A stretch of 64,000 nucleotides of DNA from Paenibacillus massiliensis 2301065 = DSM 16942 (GCF_000377505.1 NZ_KB898187.1:489196-553195); one strand, 5' to 3'; positions 10,148 through 19,588 are shown, counted from the stretch's first letter. The notes: generated by a model not told the origin, from the letters alone. Numbers and translations: made by a program.

Positions 10148-10951
10148 TTACAGCTCTTTAGTAATAAGACCCGCCGTCTCTTCAATCGCCTTATCCGTCA
10201 CGTCAATAACCGGGCAACCCAGCTCGGCGAACAGCTTCATAGCATAATCAATTTCCTCCTGAATACGCTCCAGTGTGGCGTACTGCACATTATGCGGCAG
10301 TCCCATGACCTTCAAGCGTTCACTGCGAATCTTCAACAGATCCTCTGGCTTGATCGTTAAGCCGAATATTTTACCAGGCAATGCTTCCCATAGCTGCGCA
10401 GGTGGCGTCAGCTCTGGAACGAGCGGGAAGTTCACTGTCTTGAAGCCCTTGTGTGCTAAAAACATCGAGAGTGGCGTCTTGGATATGCGCGAGACACCCA
10501 GCAATATGATATCCGCTCTTTGTATTGCGCTTACATCCTTGCCATCGTCGTATTGTACTGCGAAGTCAATCGCTTCCACTCGCCGAAAATACGTATCATC
10601 CAGTCGATGGAGCAGACCCGGCTTCTCCTTGGGATCATTGTTGAAGGTATCAGCCATCGCTTGCATCATCGGACCCATCACATCCACAGCCCGCACATTC
10701 AATCTGACCGCTTCCTCCTTGATGAGCTCTCGCAGCTCCGGCTGGACCAGTGTATAGGCCACAAATCCACCACGCCTTGCGACCTCCTCCATCATCTGGG
10801 TCAGTTCCTCTTCATCTCTTACATTCATATATCGTTTGATCTCTGTGTTCGGCAGCTCGAACTGTCTCATCGTAGCCAGCACTACCGCCTCGGCTGTCTC
10901 GCCAATCGAGTCTGAGCATACCGCTATAAAATGACTTGAAGACTGAACCAT
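10148..10951 (-). CDS. yqfL: Pyruvate, phosphate dikinase regulatory protein / CcpN cofactor (DUF299)
   Basis: 267 residues of the DUF299 family, bifunctional kinase/phosphorylases that regulate PPDK or PEP synthase. In B. subtilis, YqfL sits beside ccpN and modulates its activity. The P-loop-like GVSRISKTPLS is present (about residues 152-162), and the N-terminus FIAVCSDSIGETAEAV is typical. It starts 13 bases after ccpN ends, with GGAGG before the ATG, so the two are cotranscribed. No PPDK gene is in the window, so whether it acts on PPDK or on CcpN here is open; the neighbourhood favours CcpN. Confidence 0.92.
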   Translation of the reverse strand: MVQSSSHFIAVCSDSIGETAEAVVLATMRQFELPNTEIKRYMNVRDEEELTQMMEEVARRGGFVAYTLVQPELRELIKEEAVRLNVRAVDVMGPMMQAMADTFNNDPKEKPGLLHRLDDTYFRRVEAIDFAVQYDDGKDVSAIQRADIILLGVSRISKTPLSMFLAHKGFKTVNFPLVPELTPPAQLWEALPGKIFGLTIKPEDLLKIRSERLKVMGLPHNVQYATLERIQEEIDYAMKLFAELGCPVIDVTDKAIEETAGLITKEL

Positions 10952-10964
10952 CCCATTCCTCCCA

Positions 10965-11612
10965 CTATTCCTCTGCTACCATATCCAGCAACATTTTAAT
11001 GATATTCGTCTTGGTAATGCGACCTACAACCTTCCATTGCTCCCCTGGCGAGTCCGACTCTACCGGAATGACGACTGGAAGACTGTCAATCTGATGAGAA
11101 ATAATCTTGCGAGCTGCGTCCATAATGGTGTCTTCCGGAGATACTGTGACCACATTCGGTTGCCTGGTCATAATCATACTCACCGGAATCGCACCTGCTG
11201 TAGGATTGCCGAGTGTGACCTTAAGAAAATCCTTCCGCGAGGCTACACCTGCCAGATGTCCGTGCTCATCGGTAACGATCAGATTCCCGACATTAGCCAG
11301 AAAAAGAGATACTACAGCATCCTGAATCGTCGTCGTCTCCCGGACAATCACGGGTACGCTATGAATGTCTCCTACCTTCATTTGCAGAAGTCGGAATTTC
11401 TCATCCCGGTTCTGTGTACCACGCTTGCCGAGAAAGTAGCCTACCTTGGGCTTGGCATCAATATAATTCAAGATTACCAGCTTGGACAGGTCTGTCCGCA
11501 GGGTGGGCCGACTGACATTCAGCATTTCTGCAATCTGCTCACCAGTAATCGGTGCATGCTTTTGTACAATATTTACAATATCCATTTGTCTTGGTGTTAG
11601 TTCGATCGTCAA
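10965..11612 (-). CDS. ccpN: Gluconeogenesis repressor CcpN (HTH plus two CBS domains)
   Basis: A DNA-binding repressor of gluconeogenic genes under glycolytic conditions. 215 residues. The N-terminal winged HTH reads ITGEQIAEMLNVSRPTLRTDLSKL (about 22-45, split here by function), followed by two CBS domains (about 80-205, with VGNLIVTDEHGHLAGVASRKD). The start is a TTG at 11612 right behind GGAGGGA, tight spacing but the position matches the known family N-terminus. It heads the ccpN-yqfL pair with glpX downstream. Confidence 0.92.
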   Translation of the reverse strand: MTIELTPRQMDIVNIVQKHAPITGEQIAEMLNVSRPTLRTDLSKLVILNYIDAKPKVGYFLGKRGTQNRDEKFRLLQMKVGDIHSVPVIVRETTTIQDAVVSLFLANVGNLIVTDEHGHLAGVASRKDFLKVTLGNPTAGAIPVSMIMTRQPNVVTVSPEDTIMDAARKIISHQIDSLPVVIPVESDSPGEQWKVVGRITKTNIIKMLLDMVAEE

Positions 11613-11961
11613 TCCCTCCGCTTCCGTTCCATGCAGGCTGTGCAGGTCCCGGAATCCACATCGTGTCGCTGACCGCTATATCTGTTCAGCACCGTTATCA
11701 TTATCCCGCCGCCCGCCTCCTTCATGAGGTCTATTATGATGCCAGTCAGAAGGTAATTTACCAACTTATTGCTTTATTGATTCATATAATACGTCATATA
11801 TATTTTATATGCAACATTATTACCCCAATATAAGTCATAATTATTTTCTATGACTGTTATTGTGATTCATAATGGAAAGTGATGTTTCATGGTACTAAGT
11901 GAAATAAAAAAGCCCCCTGTCCAATATTCTGGATCAGCGGGCTTATGAAATCAGTTATAAA
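11613..11961. other. Intergenic region upstream of ccpN
   Basis: The first 150 bases are G+C-rich and non-coding, then strongly AT-rich from 11750 to 11880. The only feature I can support is the terminator at 11906-11944. Confidence 0.5.
11906..11944 (-). terminator. Terminator after the M20/DUF3100 operon
   Basis: Minus strand AAGCCCGCTGATCC / GGACAGGGGGCTT stem with loop AGAATATT followed by a T6 run. Confidence 0.8.
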
Positions 11962-12447
11962 TTATCTTCCAGCCAGTGACAAACCAATTTCCGAGATGAC
12001 TGCACTTCCCAAATACGTGCCGGTGAAGACGAATACAGCTACAATGGCAATTTTCCAGGAAGTCTTCCGCAGATCCACCAGCCTGTCTGCTACTGAAATG
12101 CCTGCAAATGTAAGGATCGGGGTTGTAATCGATAAGAAATTGACATTGGCAATAGCCGTAATGAACACATCCGATATCAGACAGCATATAAGAGAAGTAA
12201 TCGATACCCAGCCCAATACTGGAAAGTCCGCCAGGAATTTGATCGGCTGTCTCTTCATTACCTCAGCAATCAGGATTCCAATGAACGAGAACAACCACAG
12301 CACAGCCAGACCGGATATCGTCCCTAGACCGACATGGCCACCCTCGCCCGCACGCCAGAATTTGACTTGCTCAGTGAAGAGAATAAGAGACACGCTTAGC
12401 AGCATGATCAACGCATATTTACCATATTTATGAACCACCGGATTCAT
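11962..12447 (-). CDS. Small membrane protein, partner of the DUF3100-like protein
   Basis: 161 residues with about five hydrophobic segments; probably an integral membrane protein. I do not recognise a named family. Its ATG overlaps the stop of the preceding gene (TAATG), so translation is coupled, and the pair probably forms a two-component transporter. The upstream amidohydrolase suggests its substrate is an amino-acid conjugate or product of that enzyme. This is inference from context only. Confidence 0.75.
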   Translation of the reverse strand: MNPVVHKYGKYALIMLLSVSLILFTEQVKFWRAGEGGHVGLGTISGLAVLWLFSFIGILIAEVMKRQPIKFLADFPVLGWVSITSLICCLISDVFITAIANVNFLSITTPILTFAGISVADRLVDLRKTSWKIAIVAVFVFTGTYLGSAVISEIGLSLAGR

Positions 12448-13241
12448 TAACGATCACCTCTTACCATGAATTTGTACATGAAGCGCTGCAGGGGAACGGC
12501 CAGGAAGACCATGGTATAGGTGCCCAGGAAACTGGTTAGCAGTTGGCTTGCTGCCGCGTAGCCGTTGATCGTCTCCGTCATCTCCGGGTTGATCGCTATT
12601 AGAGCCGAGGATGCGCCTGTCATCATACTGGCAGAGCCGACGCCTGCGGACATGGCTAATGCTTCAATCGAGAAGCCCATCGCATGCAAGATCGGAGCAA
12701 TAATGCTGAAGAACAGCGTACCAAACAATGTACCTATAATATAAAGAGACAATACGCCTCTTCCTTCAGACGAATCCAGGGTATACTTTTCAGAAATATA
12801 AGCGAGTTCTCCTTCACGTCCAAGTCCCAGTGTCGATCCAATGGCTTCTCTTCTCAATCCCAGCAAGATCGCGATAGGGAGCCCGAGCAAGATCGTTCCG
12901 AGGTTGCCAATCTCCTGAAGCAGGAACACCCAGCCTACCTCGAGGATCTGATCCAGCTTCGGCGCTACATCGGCCCCGTAACGAGCCATTAGCGGAAGCA
13001 TGATGAAAATCAAGTATTTACTGGCGAAGTTCACATTCGTCTTGCTGTAAATTTTGGTCATGATGCCTTTGCGCAGAACGGGAATACCTAATACCATAGT
13101 GATCAGAATAGCGAATACAAGCGGAAGCAGACTAATACGGATGTTACCTACGGGAATGGATTGAATACCAATGAACTCTGCCACAGTAATGATTAATAGC
13201 ACGAAAGCAAGCAGATAAATATAGGATTTCGTTCTAGTCAT
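12447..13241 (-). CDS. DUF3100-like multi-spanning membrane protein
   Basis: 264 residues with about eight hydrophobic segments. The glycine/serine-rich GVGSASMMTGASSALIAINPEM stretch (in two short blocks) resembles discontinuous-helix motifs of secondary carriers. The overall look matches DUF3100 proteins, which I recall as neighbours of M20 amidohydrolases. It lies 90 bases after the M20 gene and is coupled to the next small membrane protein. Likely a carrier for the amidohydrolase substrate or product; function unproven. Confidence 0.7.
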   Translation of the reverse strand: MTRTKSYIYLLAFVLLIITVAEFIGIQSIPVGNIRISLLPLVFAILITMVLGIPVLRKGIMTKIYSKTNVNFASKYLIFIMLPLMARYGADVAPKLDQILEVGWVFLLQEIGNLGTILLGLPIAILLGLRREAIGSTLGLGREGELAYISEKYTLDSSEGRGVLSLYIIGTLFGTLFFSIIAPILHAMGFSIEALAMSAGVGSASMMTGASSALIAINPEMTETINGYAAASQLLTSFLGTYTMVFLAVPLQRFMYKFMVRGDR

Positions 13242-13331
13242 AGTTCAGGCTAACCTCATTTCTAGTCTTATGTTCAGATCTGTGCTGGCTCTCATCACAA
13301 TTCACAATGAATTGTATGTTATTACTATCTA

Positions 13332-14621
13332 TTAGCTAAAGGGATGTTCAGTCTTGGATTGGGGAGGCTCAACGATGGATGCTAACAGTTGCTCATAAGA
13401 AGCAAAGCTTCTCCGATACAACCGACTGCGGTCAATGCTTCCGCTCATTCGCTCCAGCACTTGCGTCAGGAACCTTGGGAACACCTCATAGATGAACTCC
13501 GGATCAATGTCCTTGAAATCATCCCCATGGATCGTCCCCGTGAAGCCACTGTAGCCGATCTGAATACATGGCATCATGTAGGCCAGATCACCAATGTCCC
13601 CTGCTGCACTGATCGCGTTATTATTGTAGATATCCTCGATTTCATCGTTGGCAAGGAAGGCCTCTCGCACGAATTCGGACAGATAACGATCCTGCACAAA
13701 GGGCAAATATCCCATTTGAGTAGCGATGTCTACCTCACCCTGAAGAGCCAGTGCACTTCCCAAAGCAGCCTTGTCCATCGTCTGGGCAGCTATCTTCATG
13801 TAATCCACGGTTTGGGTGCGAAGATCACTGCCAACAGTAATATGATTAGGGATTACATTCGTGGACATATCGGACTGCAATACAATCGGGTTCATTCGAA
13901 TCTTCTCTGTATCACGCAGCTGCTGTCGAGCCAGACCAAGCGCTACATTGAACAACGTAGACATGCTGTATGCATTTTTACCACTGAAGGGATCGAAGCC
14001 TGCATGCGAGGCTTGTCCTTTGAAGGTATATTTTTTGTACAAAAAGCCTGCCAGGTCACAATTAATCTCAATCGTTCTGCGCTCGAACTCCCCACCCATA
14101 GCGTGCACACAAATGCCAACATCAATATCATCGAAGACGCCGAGCTTCATCGCTTCCGGCTTGCCGCCATAATAGGAGATCTTGCCTTCCTCAAGCAACT
14201 GATCCCGATAGGCCAGGTCCAGGTACTCTTCCGCAGGCACGAAGACAAAGGTGAGCGCATAATCCAACGCTTCATAAGCTTTGGTGTTGTAGTAGTATTG
14301 ATAGAGAGCAAGTGCGATGGCAACCTGGGTATAGTGCCCACAGTTGTGAGCCGCACCTGTTGCAGGATCGGCCTGCCAATGCGAGGGTGCATAAACAGCA
14401 TCCAGCTCGGCAATGAACGCAATATTTAGCGACTTGCCGGTACCCAGAGTAGTCTTGAGCCCTGTGGTGCTGAAGCTCTCCAGCTCAATATCAGGGTTCA
14501 CGCGCTGAAGAAAATCCTTTACCAGTTTATTGGTCTGAAATTCCTTATAGCCAAGCTCTGGATTTTGGAATATCGTTCGAGAAATAGCGTGGATTTCTGA
14601 AAAACTCGATTTAAAGTCCAT
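13332..14621 (-). CDS. M20 family amidohydrolase (AbgB-like)
   Basis: A zinc-dependent peptidase/amidohydrolase of about 429 residues. Metal-site segments are visible: AELDAVYAPSHWQADPATGAAHNCGH-type stretch with NCGH, VFVPAEEYLDL, and ICVHAMGGE. It resembles AbgB, the p-aminobenzoyl-glutamate hydrolase subunit, and indole-acetyl-amino-acid hydrolases. The start at 14621 is preferred because AAGGAG lies 8 bases upstream; the earlier ATG at 14651 has no ribosome binding site. It leads an operon with two membrane proteins, which suggests import and cleavage of an acylated amino acid or peptide. The actual substrate is unknown. Confidence 0.85.
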   Translation of the reverse strand: MDFKSSFSEIHAISRTIFQNPELGYKEFQTNKLVKDFLQRVNPDIELESFSTTGLKTTLGTGKSLNIAFIAELDAVYAPSHWQADPATGAAHNCGHYTQVAIALALYQYYYNTKAYEALDYALTFVFVPAEEYLDLAYRDQLLEEGKISYYGGKPEAMKLGVFDDIDVGICVHAMGGEFERRTIEINCDLAGFLYKKYTFKGQASHAGFDPFSGKNAYSMSTLFNVALGLARQQLRDTEKIRMNPIVLQSDMSTNVIPNHITVGSDLRTQTVDYMKIAAQTMDKAALGSALALQGEVDIATQMGYLPFVQDRYLSEFVREAFLANDEIEDIYNNNAISAAGDIGDLAYMMPCIQIGYSGFTGTIHGDDFKDIDPEFIYEVFPRFLTQVLERMSGSIDRSRLYRRSFASYEQLLASIVEPPQSKTEHPFS

Positions 14622-14924
14622 AATTTTCTCCTTATTTCCGAAAGATTTCACACAATAATGAAAACAATGTTACTTTATATCTTTTCATGCTGTCAATCAC
14701 AAATTAATAAAAATTAACATTTTGCAGGCAGTTTAAAGCTCCAAAAGAGATGGAGTTCCATGATGCAAAGATCCTGTCCAGCATGCACATAAGAAGGCAA
14801 GCATCCGCATAAATACTACGGATACTTGCCTTTTCACATCTGCTTCCTCTGATCTGTCGACACTCCACGTAATTCACTACATTTCTGTAGATCCTACTTT
14901 CCTACATGCTGTTCAACAGCTCGG
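14622..14924. other. Intergenic region between nasC and the M20 gene
   Basis: AT-rich upstream part for the M20 promoter, and a perfect-looking stem-loop at 14794-14832. Nothing else seen. Confidence 0.5.
14794..14832 (-). terminator. Stem-loop after nasC, probable terminator
   Basis: Arms AAGGCAAGCATCCG and CGGATACTTGCCTT (one mismatch) around an 11-base loop. The T-run is short on both strands (CTTCTT on minus, CTTTTC on plus), so termination strength is uncertain. Confidence 0.6.
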
Positions 14925-17009
14925 TTAGTCCAGAGTTGCTGTCCGTATCCGAACAGCGGCCGTTTTGAAGCCTGGCATTTTGCAGAATGGGTCCAGCGCC
15001 GGATTCGTAGCCTTGTTCACATTCTGAATGCCGCCCCAATGCATGGGGACGAAGATCGTATCTGGGCGAATTGCAGCACTGTACTTACTGCGCACAGTGA
15101 AGCTGCCCCGCCGGGATGATATCTCTACCCATTCACCTTCCCTAATCCGGTATTGTTGAGCTGTTTGCGGATGAATTTCCACGAAGTTATGCAGCTGTCT
15201 GGCAGCCAGTGCAGGACTGCGACGGGTCTGTACCCCCGTCAGATAATGAGCCAGCACCCTTCCATTAGTTAAGGTCAATGGATACTCTCCATCCGGGAAT
15301 TCTGTCTGCTGAGGAAGCTGGAACGGTGCGAAGACCGCTTTTCCATCTGCATGGGCGAATCGCTCTGCAAATAGCATGCCTGTACCCGGATGTTCCTCTG
15401 CGGGACAGGGCCAGTAAATTCCTCCCTCTTGTCTCAGACGTTCATAGGTTATTCCATAATAATCTGCAGTTCCGCCTTTGCTCGCAATCCGTAGCTCTTC
15501 GAATATTTCTTCAGCCGACGTATACTGGAAGTATTGCTCCTTGCTCAGGCTCCGTGCCAACTCCCGCAGAATCATCCAATCATGCCAAGCTTCGCCTGGA
15601 GGGGGCTGAACGGCCTCACGCAGAAGCACACGTCCCTCCAGATTCGTCATGGTTCCCGTGTTCTCCAGATAGGACGTTACCGGCAGTACGACATCTGCCA
15701 TCCGCGCAGTCTCAGACAGGTACATATCTGCAACGATGAGGCAATCCAGCTTCTTCAAGCCCTCTTCCACTCGATCTGCATGCGGACTAGAGACGACAGG
15801 ATTGGAGCCCATAATGAACAGCGTACGGATCTCCTGTGAATTCATCCGTTCAAGTAGTTCATAAGCGGATACACCTTGGCGCGGCAGATCCTCCGGTTGT
15901 ATTCCCCATACAGAAGCAATATAAGCACGATCCGCATCGTTCTCAATGGATCTGTATCCTGGCAGCTGGTCGGCCTTCTGTCCATGTTCTCTTCCGCCTT
16001 GCCCATTGCCTTGTCCGGTCACCGCTCCATAACCGCAGCCTTCGCGTCCAATCTTGCCTGTAGCGAGCACGAGGTTCAGCAGTCCCCTCACAGCCAGATG
16101 ACCGTCCGTCTGCTGCTCCACTCCTCGCGCTGTAAATATAATTCCTGTCGGAGCATCGCCGTACATGATGGCGGCTGTACGCACTTGCTCAAGCGCGAGC
16201 CCACAACGATCAGCCATCTCAGCCAGATCAAGCCCGGCTAGCTCAGCTTGCAGCTCTGCATAGCCTTCCGTTCGACTAGCAACAAAATCCTCATCAACCA
16301 GTCCCTCAGAGACGATGATCTTCATGAACATAGCAGCCAGAATAGCATCCGTGCCCGGCTTGATTTGCAGGTGAATATCTGCGAGGGCAGCCGTAGCTGT
16401 ATGTCTTGGGTCGATCACAATGATCTTCGTCCCCTTCTCCTTGGCCTGGAGAAAATACGGCATTAACGTAGGCTGGCATTCCGCTATGTTGGTACCCGCC
16501 AGAATAATACAAGAAGCTGCGGCAATATCAGACAGACGGCAGGTCATCCCACGATCCATGCCGAACGTTTTGACGCCCGCCGAAGCTGCTGCTGACATGC
16601 AAAAACGACCATTATAGTCTATATATCTAGTGCCAAGCGCCACCCTGGCGAACTTACCCAGCATGTAGGCCGTCTCGTTGGTCAATGAGCCACCCCCATA
16701 TACACCGATAGCATTCTGACCAAACCGGGATGTGGTCTGCTTGAATTGTGCACCTACCAGACTCAGCGCCTCCGCCCAGCTAGCAGGGGTAAGCTCGCCA
16801 TTTTTTCGGATCAGCGGCTGCTTCAGGCGATCGCGACCCTGTGCGTGCTGATGGGCATTTTGCCCTTTGACACATAATCTTCCTTGGGAAGCCGCGTTAG
16901 GAGCTCCTTGGACAACGAACGACCTGCCCTGTGGTGTTCTCTCCTCCAGCCGTATATCAGCCTTGCATTGTACACTGCAAAAAGGACATTGCGTCAATGT
17001 AGTTAGCAT
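14925..17009 (-). CDS. nasC: Assimilatory nitrate reductase, catalytic subunit
   Basis: A molybdopterin oxidoreductase that reduces nitrate to nitrite in the cytosol. 694 residues. The N-terminal [4Fe-4S] site is C8-x2-C11-x3-C15 with C46 in RLCVKG. Molybdopterin-binding blocks follow (YNGRFCMSAA, GTNIAECQP, IMGSNPVVSSPHADR), and the C-terminal molydopterin dinucleotide-binding domain (LTLTNGRVLAHYLTG). No twin-arginine signal, as expected for an assimilatory enzyme. It lies 167 bases downstream of nasB and is probably cotranscribed from the nasB promoter. The intervening bases hold imperfect 26-base repeats. Confidence 0.94.
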   Translation of the reverse strand: MLTTLTQCPFCSVQCKADIRLEERTPQGRSFVVQGAPNAASQGRLCVKGQNAHQHAQGRDRLKQPLIRKNGELTPASWAEALSLVGAQFKQTTSRFGQNAIGVYGGGSLTNETAYMLGKFARVALGTRYIDYNGRFCMSAAASAGVKTFGMDRGMTCRLSDIAAASCIILAGTNIAECQPTLMPYFLQAKEKGTKIIVIDPRHTATAALADIHLQIKPGTDAILAAMFMKIIVSEGLVDEDFVASRTEGYAELQAELAGLDLAEMADRCGLALEQVRTAAIMYGDAPTGIIFTARGVEQQTDGHLAVRGLLNLVLATGKIGREGCGYGAVTGQGNGQGGREHGQKADQLPGYRSIENDADRAYIASVWGIQPEDLPRQGVSAYELLERMNSQEIRTLFIMGSNPVVSSPHADRVEEGLKKLDCLIVADMYLSETARMADVVLPVTSYLENTGTMTNLEGRVLLREAVQPPPGEAWHDWMILRELARSLSKEQYFQYTSAEEIFEELRIASKGGTADYYGITYERLRQEGGIYWPCPAEEHPGTGMLFAERFAHADGKAVFAPFQLPQQTEFPDGEYPLTLTNGRVLAHYLTGVQTRRSPALAARQLHNFVEIHPQTAQQYRIREGEWVEISSRRGSFTVRSKYSAAIRPDTIFVPMHWGGIQNVNKATNPALDPFCKMPGFKTAAVRIRTATLD

Positions 17010-17031
17010 CCCTTTTTCCCCATTTCTATTT

Positions 17032-17110
17032 AGGATGAATTATGCTCATTGCCATCTAAGATGAATGGTGCTCCGTGCCATCCTAGATGAATAATGTTCA
17101 TTCCCTCGCT
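17032..17110. repeat. Three imperfect tandem repeats between nasB and nasC
   Basis: Units of 26-27 bases starting AGGATGAAT, AGATGAATGG and AGATGAATAA at 17032, 17059 and 17085. They lie in the nasB-nasC spacer. No function is visible. Confidence 0.6.
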
Positions 17111-17176
17111 AGCTATGTCCATTCGATAACGCTGTCTTTTCTCCAGCTGTGCTCTACCTTGCTTACTCTCTCTTTT

Positions 17177-19351
17177 CTATGTTTGCTCTAATGGCACTCT
17201 CACACGGCGTTGGATCGAGTCCACTAAGCTTGCTCTCTGTTCCAGATCCAGTAACTGTTCACGCACCGTGGTGAGTCCTATCCGCTCCAGCCACTCAGAC
17301 ATTCGTTCATCATACTCGCTGGTATGTCTGTAGAGCTGCAAGCATGCCATTAGAAGCTGAAGCGCATGCTCCTCATCCTCTTCCACCCCGACAAGCTGTG
17401 CCTCACGGGTAGGCGAGTGTGAATGACCGCCAGCATAGACTTCCCAGCCTATGGGACTTCGCATAAGTCCAATCGGTTGTACGTGCAGGACCAGAATGGG
17501 ATCGTTGATAGTATTGACGACAGCGTTGACCCTAGTTGGAAACACTATACCGCTCCAGCTCTCTGAGAGTCGACTCGCTAGTCTTCTCCCCTGTTCAGCC
17601 AATGCTCCCGACATAGGGTCAGCAGAATGACTCATCACATACAAGCTGTTGCCTGAAGTGGTCAGATCCTGATGATCCGATACTTTGTGAGTCTGCTGCA
17701 ATCCTTGTTTTTCATGCAAAATATCAATGTAATATTCAATTGCAGGCATGCAGAGTCCACAGCCAGCCGATGACCGCCAGCCTAGCCTAGCCATAGCCGC
17801 TACAGTCGTCAGGCCTGGATCAGATTCGCAAAGTTCGCGCAATTGGCTACATACGTCAGCGTGAGTCAGATCAGTGCATTCACATAGTGGCGCCTTCCTC
17901 TGGACTGGCGAAGCAGCAGCTTGGCTAGTGTTTCCCATATCTGTATGAGCGTACTGTACCAACGCCTTGACGATATTGAGACATCCGCCACAGGAGCCGG
18001 AGGCTTTGGTGTGTGCTCTGACTTCCTCCGCTGACTGCAGATTATGCTCACGTATTGTATTCATGATCGTTCGCTTGCTCACTGCGTTACATGCGCAGAC
18101 GGTCTCCTGATCCGGCATGGAAGCCACCAGACTCAATGATCCATCGTTGCCTGTATCCGCCCGAGCAGCTGTCATTGCCGCTAATTCACTGACAGACGCG
18201 CTGCTGCGTACCATGCCTACCAAAGTCGTTCCTTCCATCGTATCACCGAATAGCACAGCACTATGCACGACACCATTCTTGGCCGTTATCCGCTTGTAAG
18301 TACGACGAATGCCATCATATTGCTGGATAACCGTTTCTGTCCCGGGCTCACTCAGATTGCCAACCGAGAATACATCGACCCCCGAAATCTTTAGCTTTGA
18401 ATAAGGGATGGAGCCTCGGTACCCCTCATGCTCATGTCCGCACAGATGTGCAGCGAGCGCTTTGGCCTGCTCGTATAATGGTGCAACCAGACCGTAGGTA
18501 ATCCCGCGATGCTCTGCGCATTCCCCTACAGCGTAGATATGCGGCTGGCTTGTTCTCATATAATCATCCACCACGATCGCCCGCCCCATCTGTAGACCGC
18601 AGTTCTTGGCTAGCGCAACATTCGGACGTATACCGATGGCCATCACCACAATATCCGCCTTCAGCTCTGTGCCATCTGTGAATTCGAGGCCAGTAACCTG
18701 CTTCTTGCCCTTAATTCTCTTCGTATCCGCTGATAAACGAAATTGCATACCTTGGCCTTCCAGCTCCGCCTGCAGCATCCCGGCCGCTGGCTCATCCAAC
18801 TGGCGGTTCATCAAATATGAGGTGTTGTGCACAACAACGACTTCCATTCCCAAGTGCAGCAGCCCTCGCGCAGCCTCAAGCCCCAATAGTCCGCCACCAA
18901 TGACAACTGCCTTCCTATAGCGCTGGGAATATTCCACCATTCTGCTGCAATCCTCAATATTTCGAAATGAGATCACACCCTCTAGGTCCACACCCGGAAG
19001 TGCCGGAATGAAAGAGGATGAGCCGGTAGCTATGATTAAGAGCTCGTACGTACGACAAGTCCCTGCAGTCGTCAAGACAGTTCGGGCATGCGGATCAATA
19101 TCAATAACCCGTTCTCCCGTAATCAGTTCAATGCCATGCTCTGCATACCAGCTATAATCGTTTAGAATGATATCATTTAACTCAGCCCCGCCTTGCAGCA
19201 TTTTGGATAGCATAATCCGGTTATAGTTGGGTTGCTGCTCATCCCCAATGACCGTAATATCGAATTGGTCTGGTGCGAGCTGTATAATCTCTTCTACGCA
19301 TTTGATTCCAGCCATTCCGTTACCAATGATGAGTAGTTTAGTTCTCTCCAT
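17177..19351 (-). CDS. nasB: Nitrate reductase electron-transfer subunit (FAD / BFD-type)
   Basis: Passes electrons from NAD(P)H to the nitrate reductase NasC. It begins MERTKLLIIGNGMAG, a dinucleotide-binding fold. The FAD/NAD disulfide-reductase-like part covers about 1-400 (VIGGGLLGLEAARGL, YAVGECAEHRG), then two [2Fe-2S] BFD-like domains (CACNAVSK ... CGGC near 420-455; CECTD ... GCGLC near 500-540). The last about 150 residues resemble the nitrite reductase C-terminus (IGWEVYAGGHSHSP) but lack the siroheme/4Fe-4S cysteines, so it should not reduce nitrite. The ATG at 19351 is preferred over 19396: GGGGAG sits directly upstream. First gene of nasB-nasC, behind an ANTAR-type leader. Confidence 0.88.
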   Translation of the reverse strand: MERTKLLIIGNGMAGIKCVEEIIQLAPDQFDITVIGDEQQPNYNRIMLSKMLQGGAELNDIILNDYSWYAEHGIELITGERVIDIDPHARTVLTTAGTCRTYELLIIATGSSSFIPALPGVDLEGVISFRNIEDCSRMVEYSQRYRKAVVIGGGLLGLEAARGLLHLGMEVVVVHNTSYLMNRQLDEPAAGMLQAELEGQGMQFRLSADTKRIKGKKQVTGLEFTDGTELKADIVVMAIGIRPNVALAKNCGLQMGRAIVVDDYMRTSQPHIYAVGECAEHRGITYGLVAPLYEQAKALAAHLCGHEHEGYRGSIPYSKLKISGVDVFSVGNLSEPGTETVIQQYDGIRRTYKRITAKNGVVHSAVLFGDTMEGTTLVGMVRSSASVSELAAMTAARADTGNDGSLSLVASMPDQETVCACNAVSKRTIMNTIREHNLQSAEEVRAHTKASGSCGGCLNIVKALVQYAHTDMGNTSQAAASPVQRKAPLCECTDLTHADVCSQLRELCESDPGLTTVAAMARLGWRSSAGCGLCMPAIEYYIDILHEKQGLQQTHKVSDHQDLTTSGNSLYVMSHSADPMSGALAEQGRRLASRLSESWSGIVFPTRVNAVVNTINDPILVLHVQPIGLMRSPIGWEVYAGGHSHSPTREAQLVGVEEDEEHALQLLMACLQLYRHTSEYDERMSEWLERIGLTTVREQLLDLEQRASLVDSIQRRVRVPLEQT

Positions 19352-19478
19352 GGCACTCCCCACTTCCAGCTCCCAGCTTGTATTAATAGCTCTCATTCAT
19401 CTAAGTCAGAAAACCTGACTCAATCGTTCACCTGCAGCGCAAAAGCGTCTTTGCGAACGTTCCCTCTCCTGTAGACAG

Positions 19479-19545
19479 AAAAAGCCCTTTTCCATTAAAA
19501 GAAAAGGGCTCCATTGCCGATTACACACAGCACCTCGTTGTGCTG
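19479..19545 (-). promoter_or_regulatory. ANTAR-type antitermination leader of nasBC
   Basis: On the minus strand, hairpin P1 is CAGCAC-AACGAG-GTGCTG (19528-19545) and P2 is GGC-AATGGA-GCC (19507-19518). Both loops are six bases with A at position 1 and G at position 4, the ANTAR recognition pattern. P2 overlaps the 5' arm of a strong terminator: AGCCCTTTTC / GAAAAGGGCT (19483-19510) followed by T5 (19479-19483). ANTAR protein bound to P1-P2 should therefore block termination before nasB. Confidence 0.88.
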
Positions 19546-19559
19546 CTCATATTAGTTCT

Positions 19560-19588
19560 AATATAATCTGCAATTTTAAATAAGTCAA
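19560..19588 (-). promoter_or_regulatory. Sigma-A promoter of nasBC
   Basis: TTGACT (19583-19588), 17-base spacer, TATATT (19560-19565). It lies about 15 bases before the leader hairpins. Confidence 0.85.

Noticed and set aside
13389..14429. 346-codon plus-strand ORF opposite the M20 gene.
   Set aside because: Antisense shadow of the amidohydrolase; no ribosome binding site or recognisable domain.
14925..17009. Considered formate dehydrogenase instead of nitrate reductase.
   Set aside because: Neighbours nasB, nasD, nasE and a nitrate transporter, and the length and N-terminal cysteine spacing, favour NasC.
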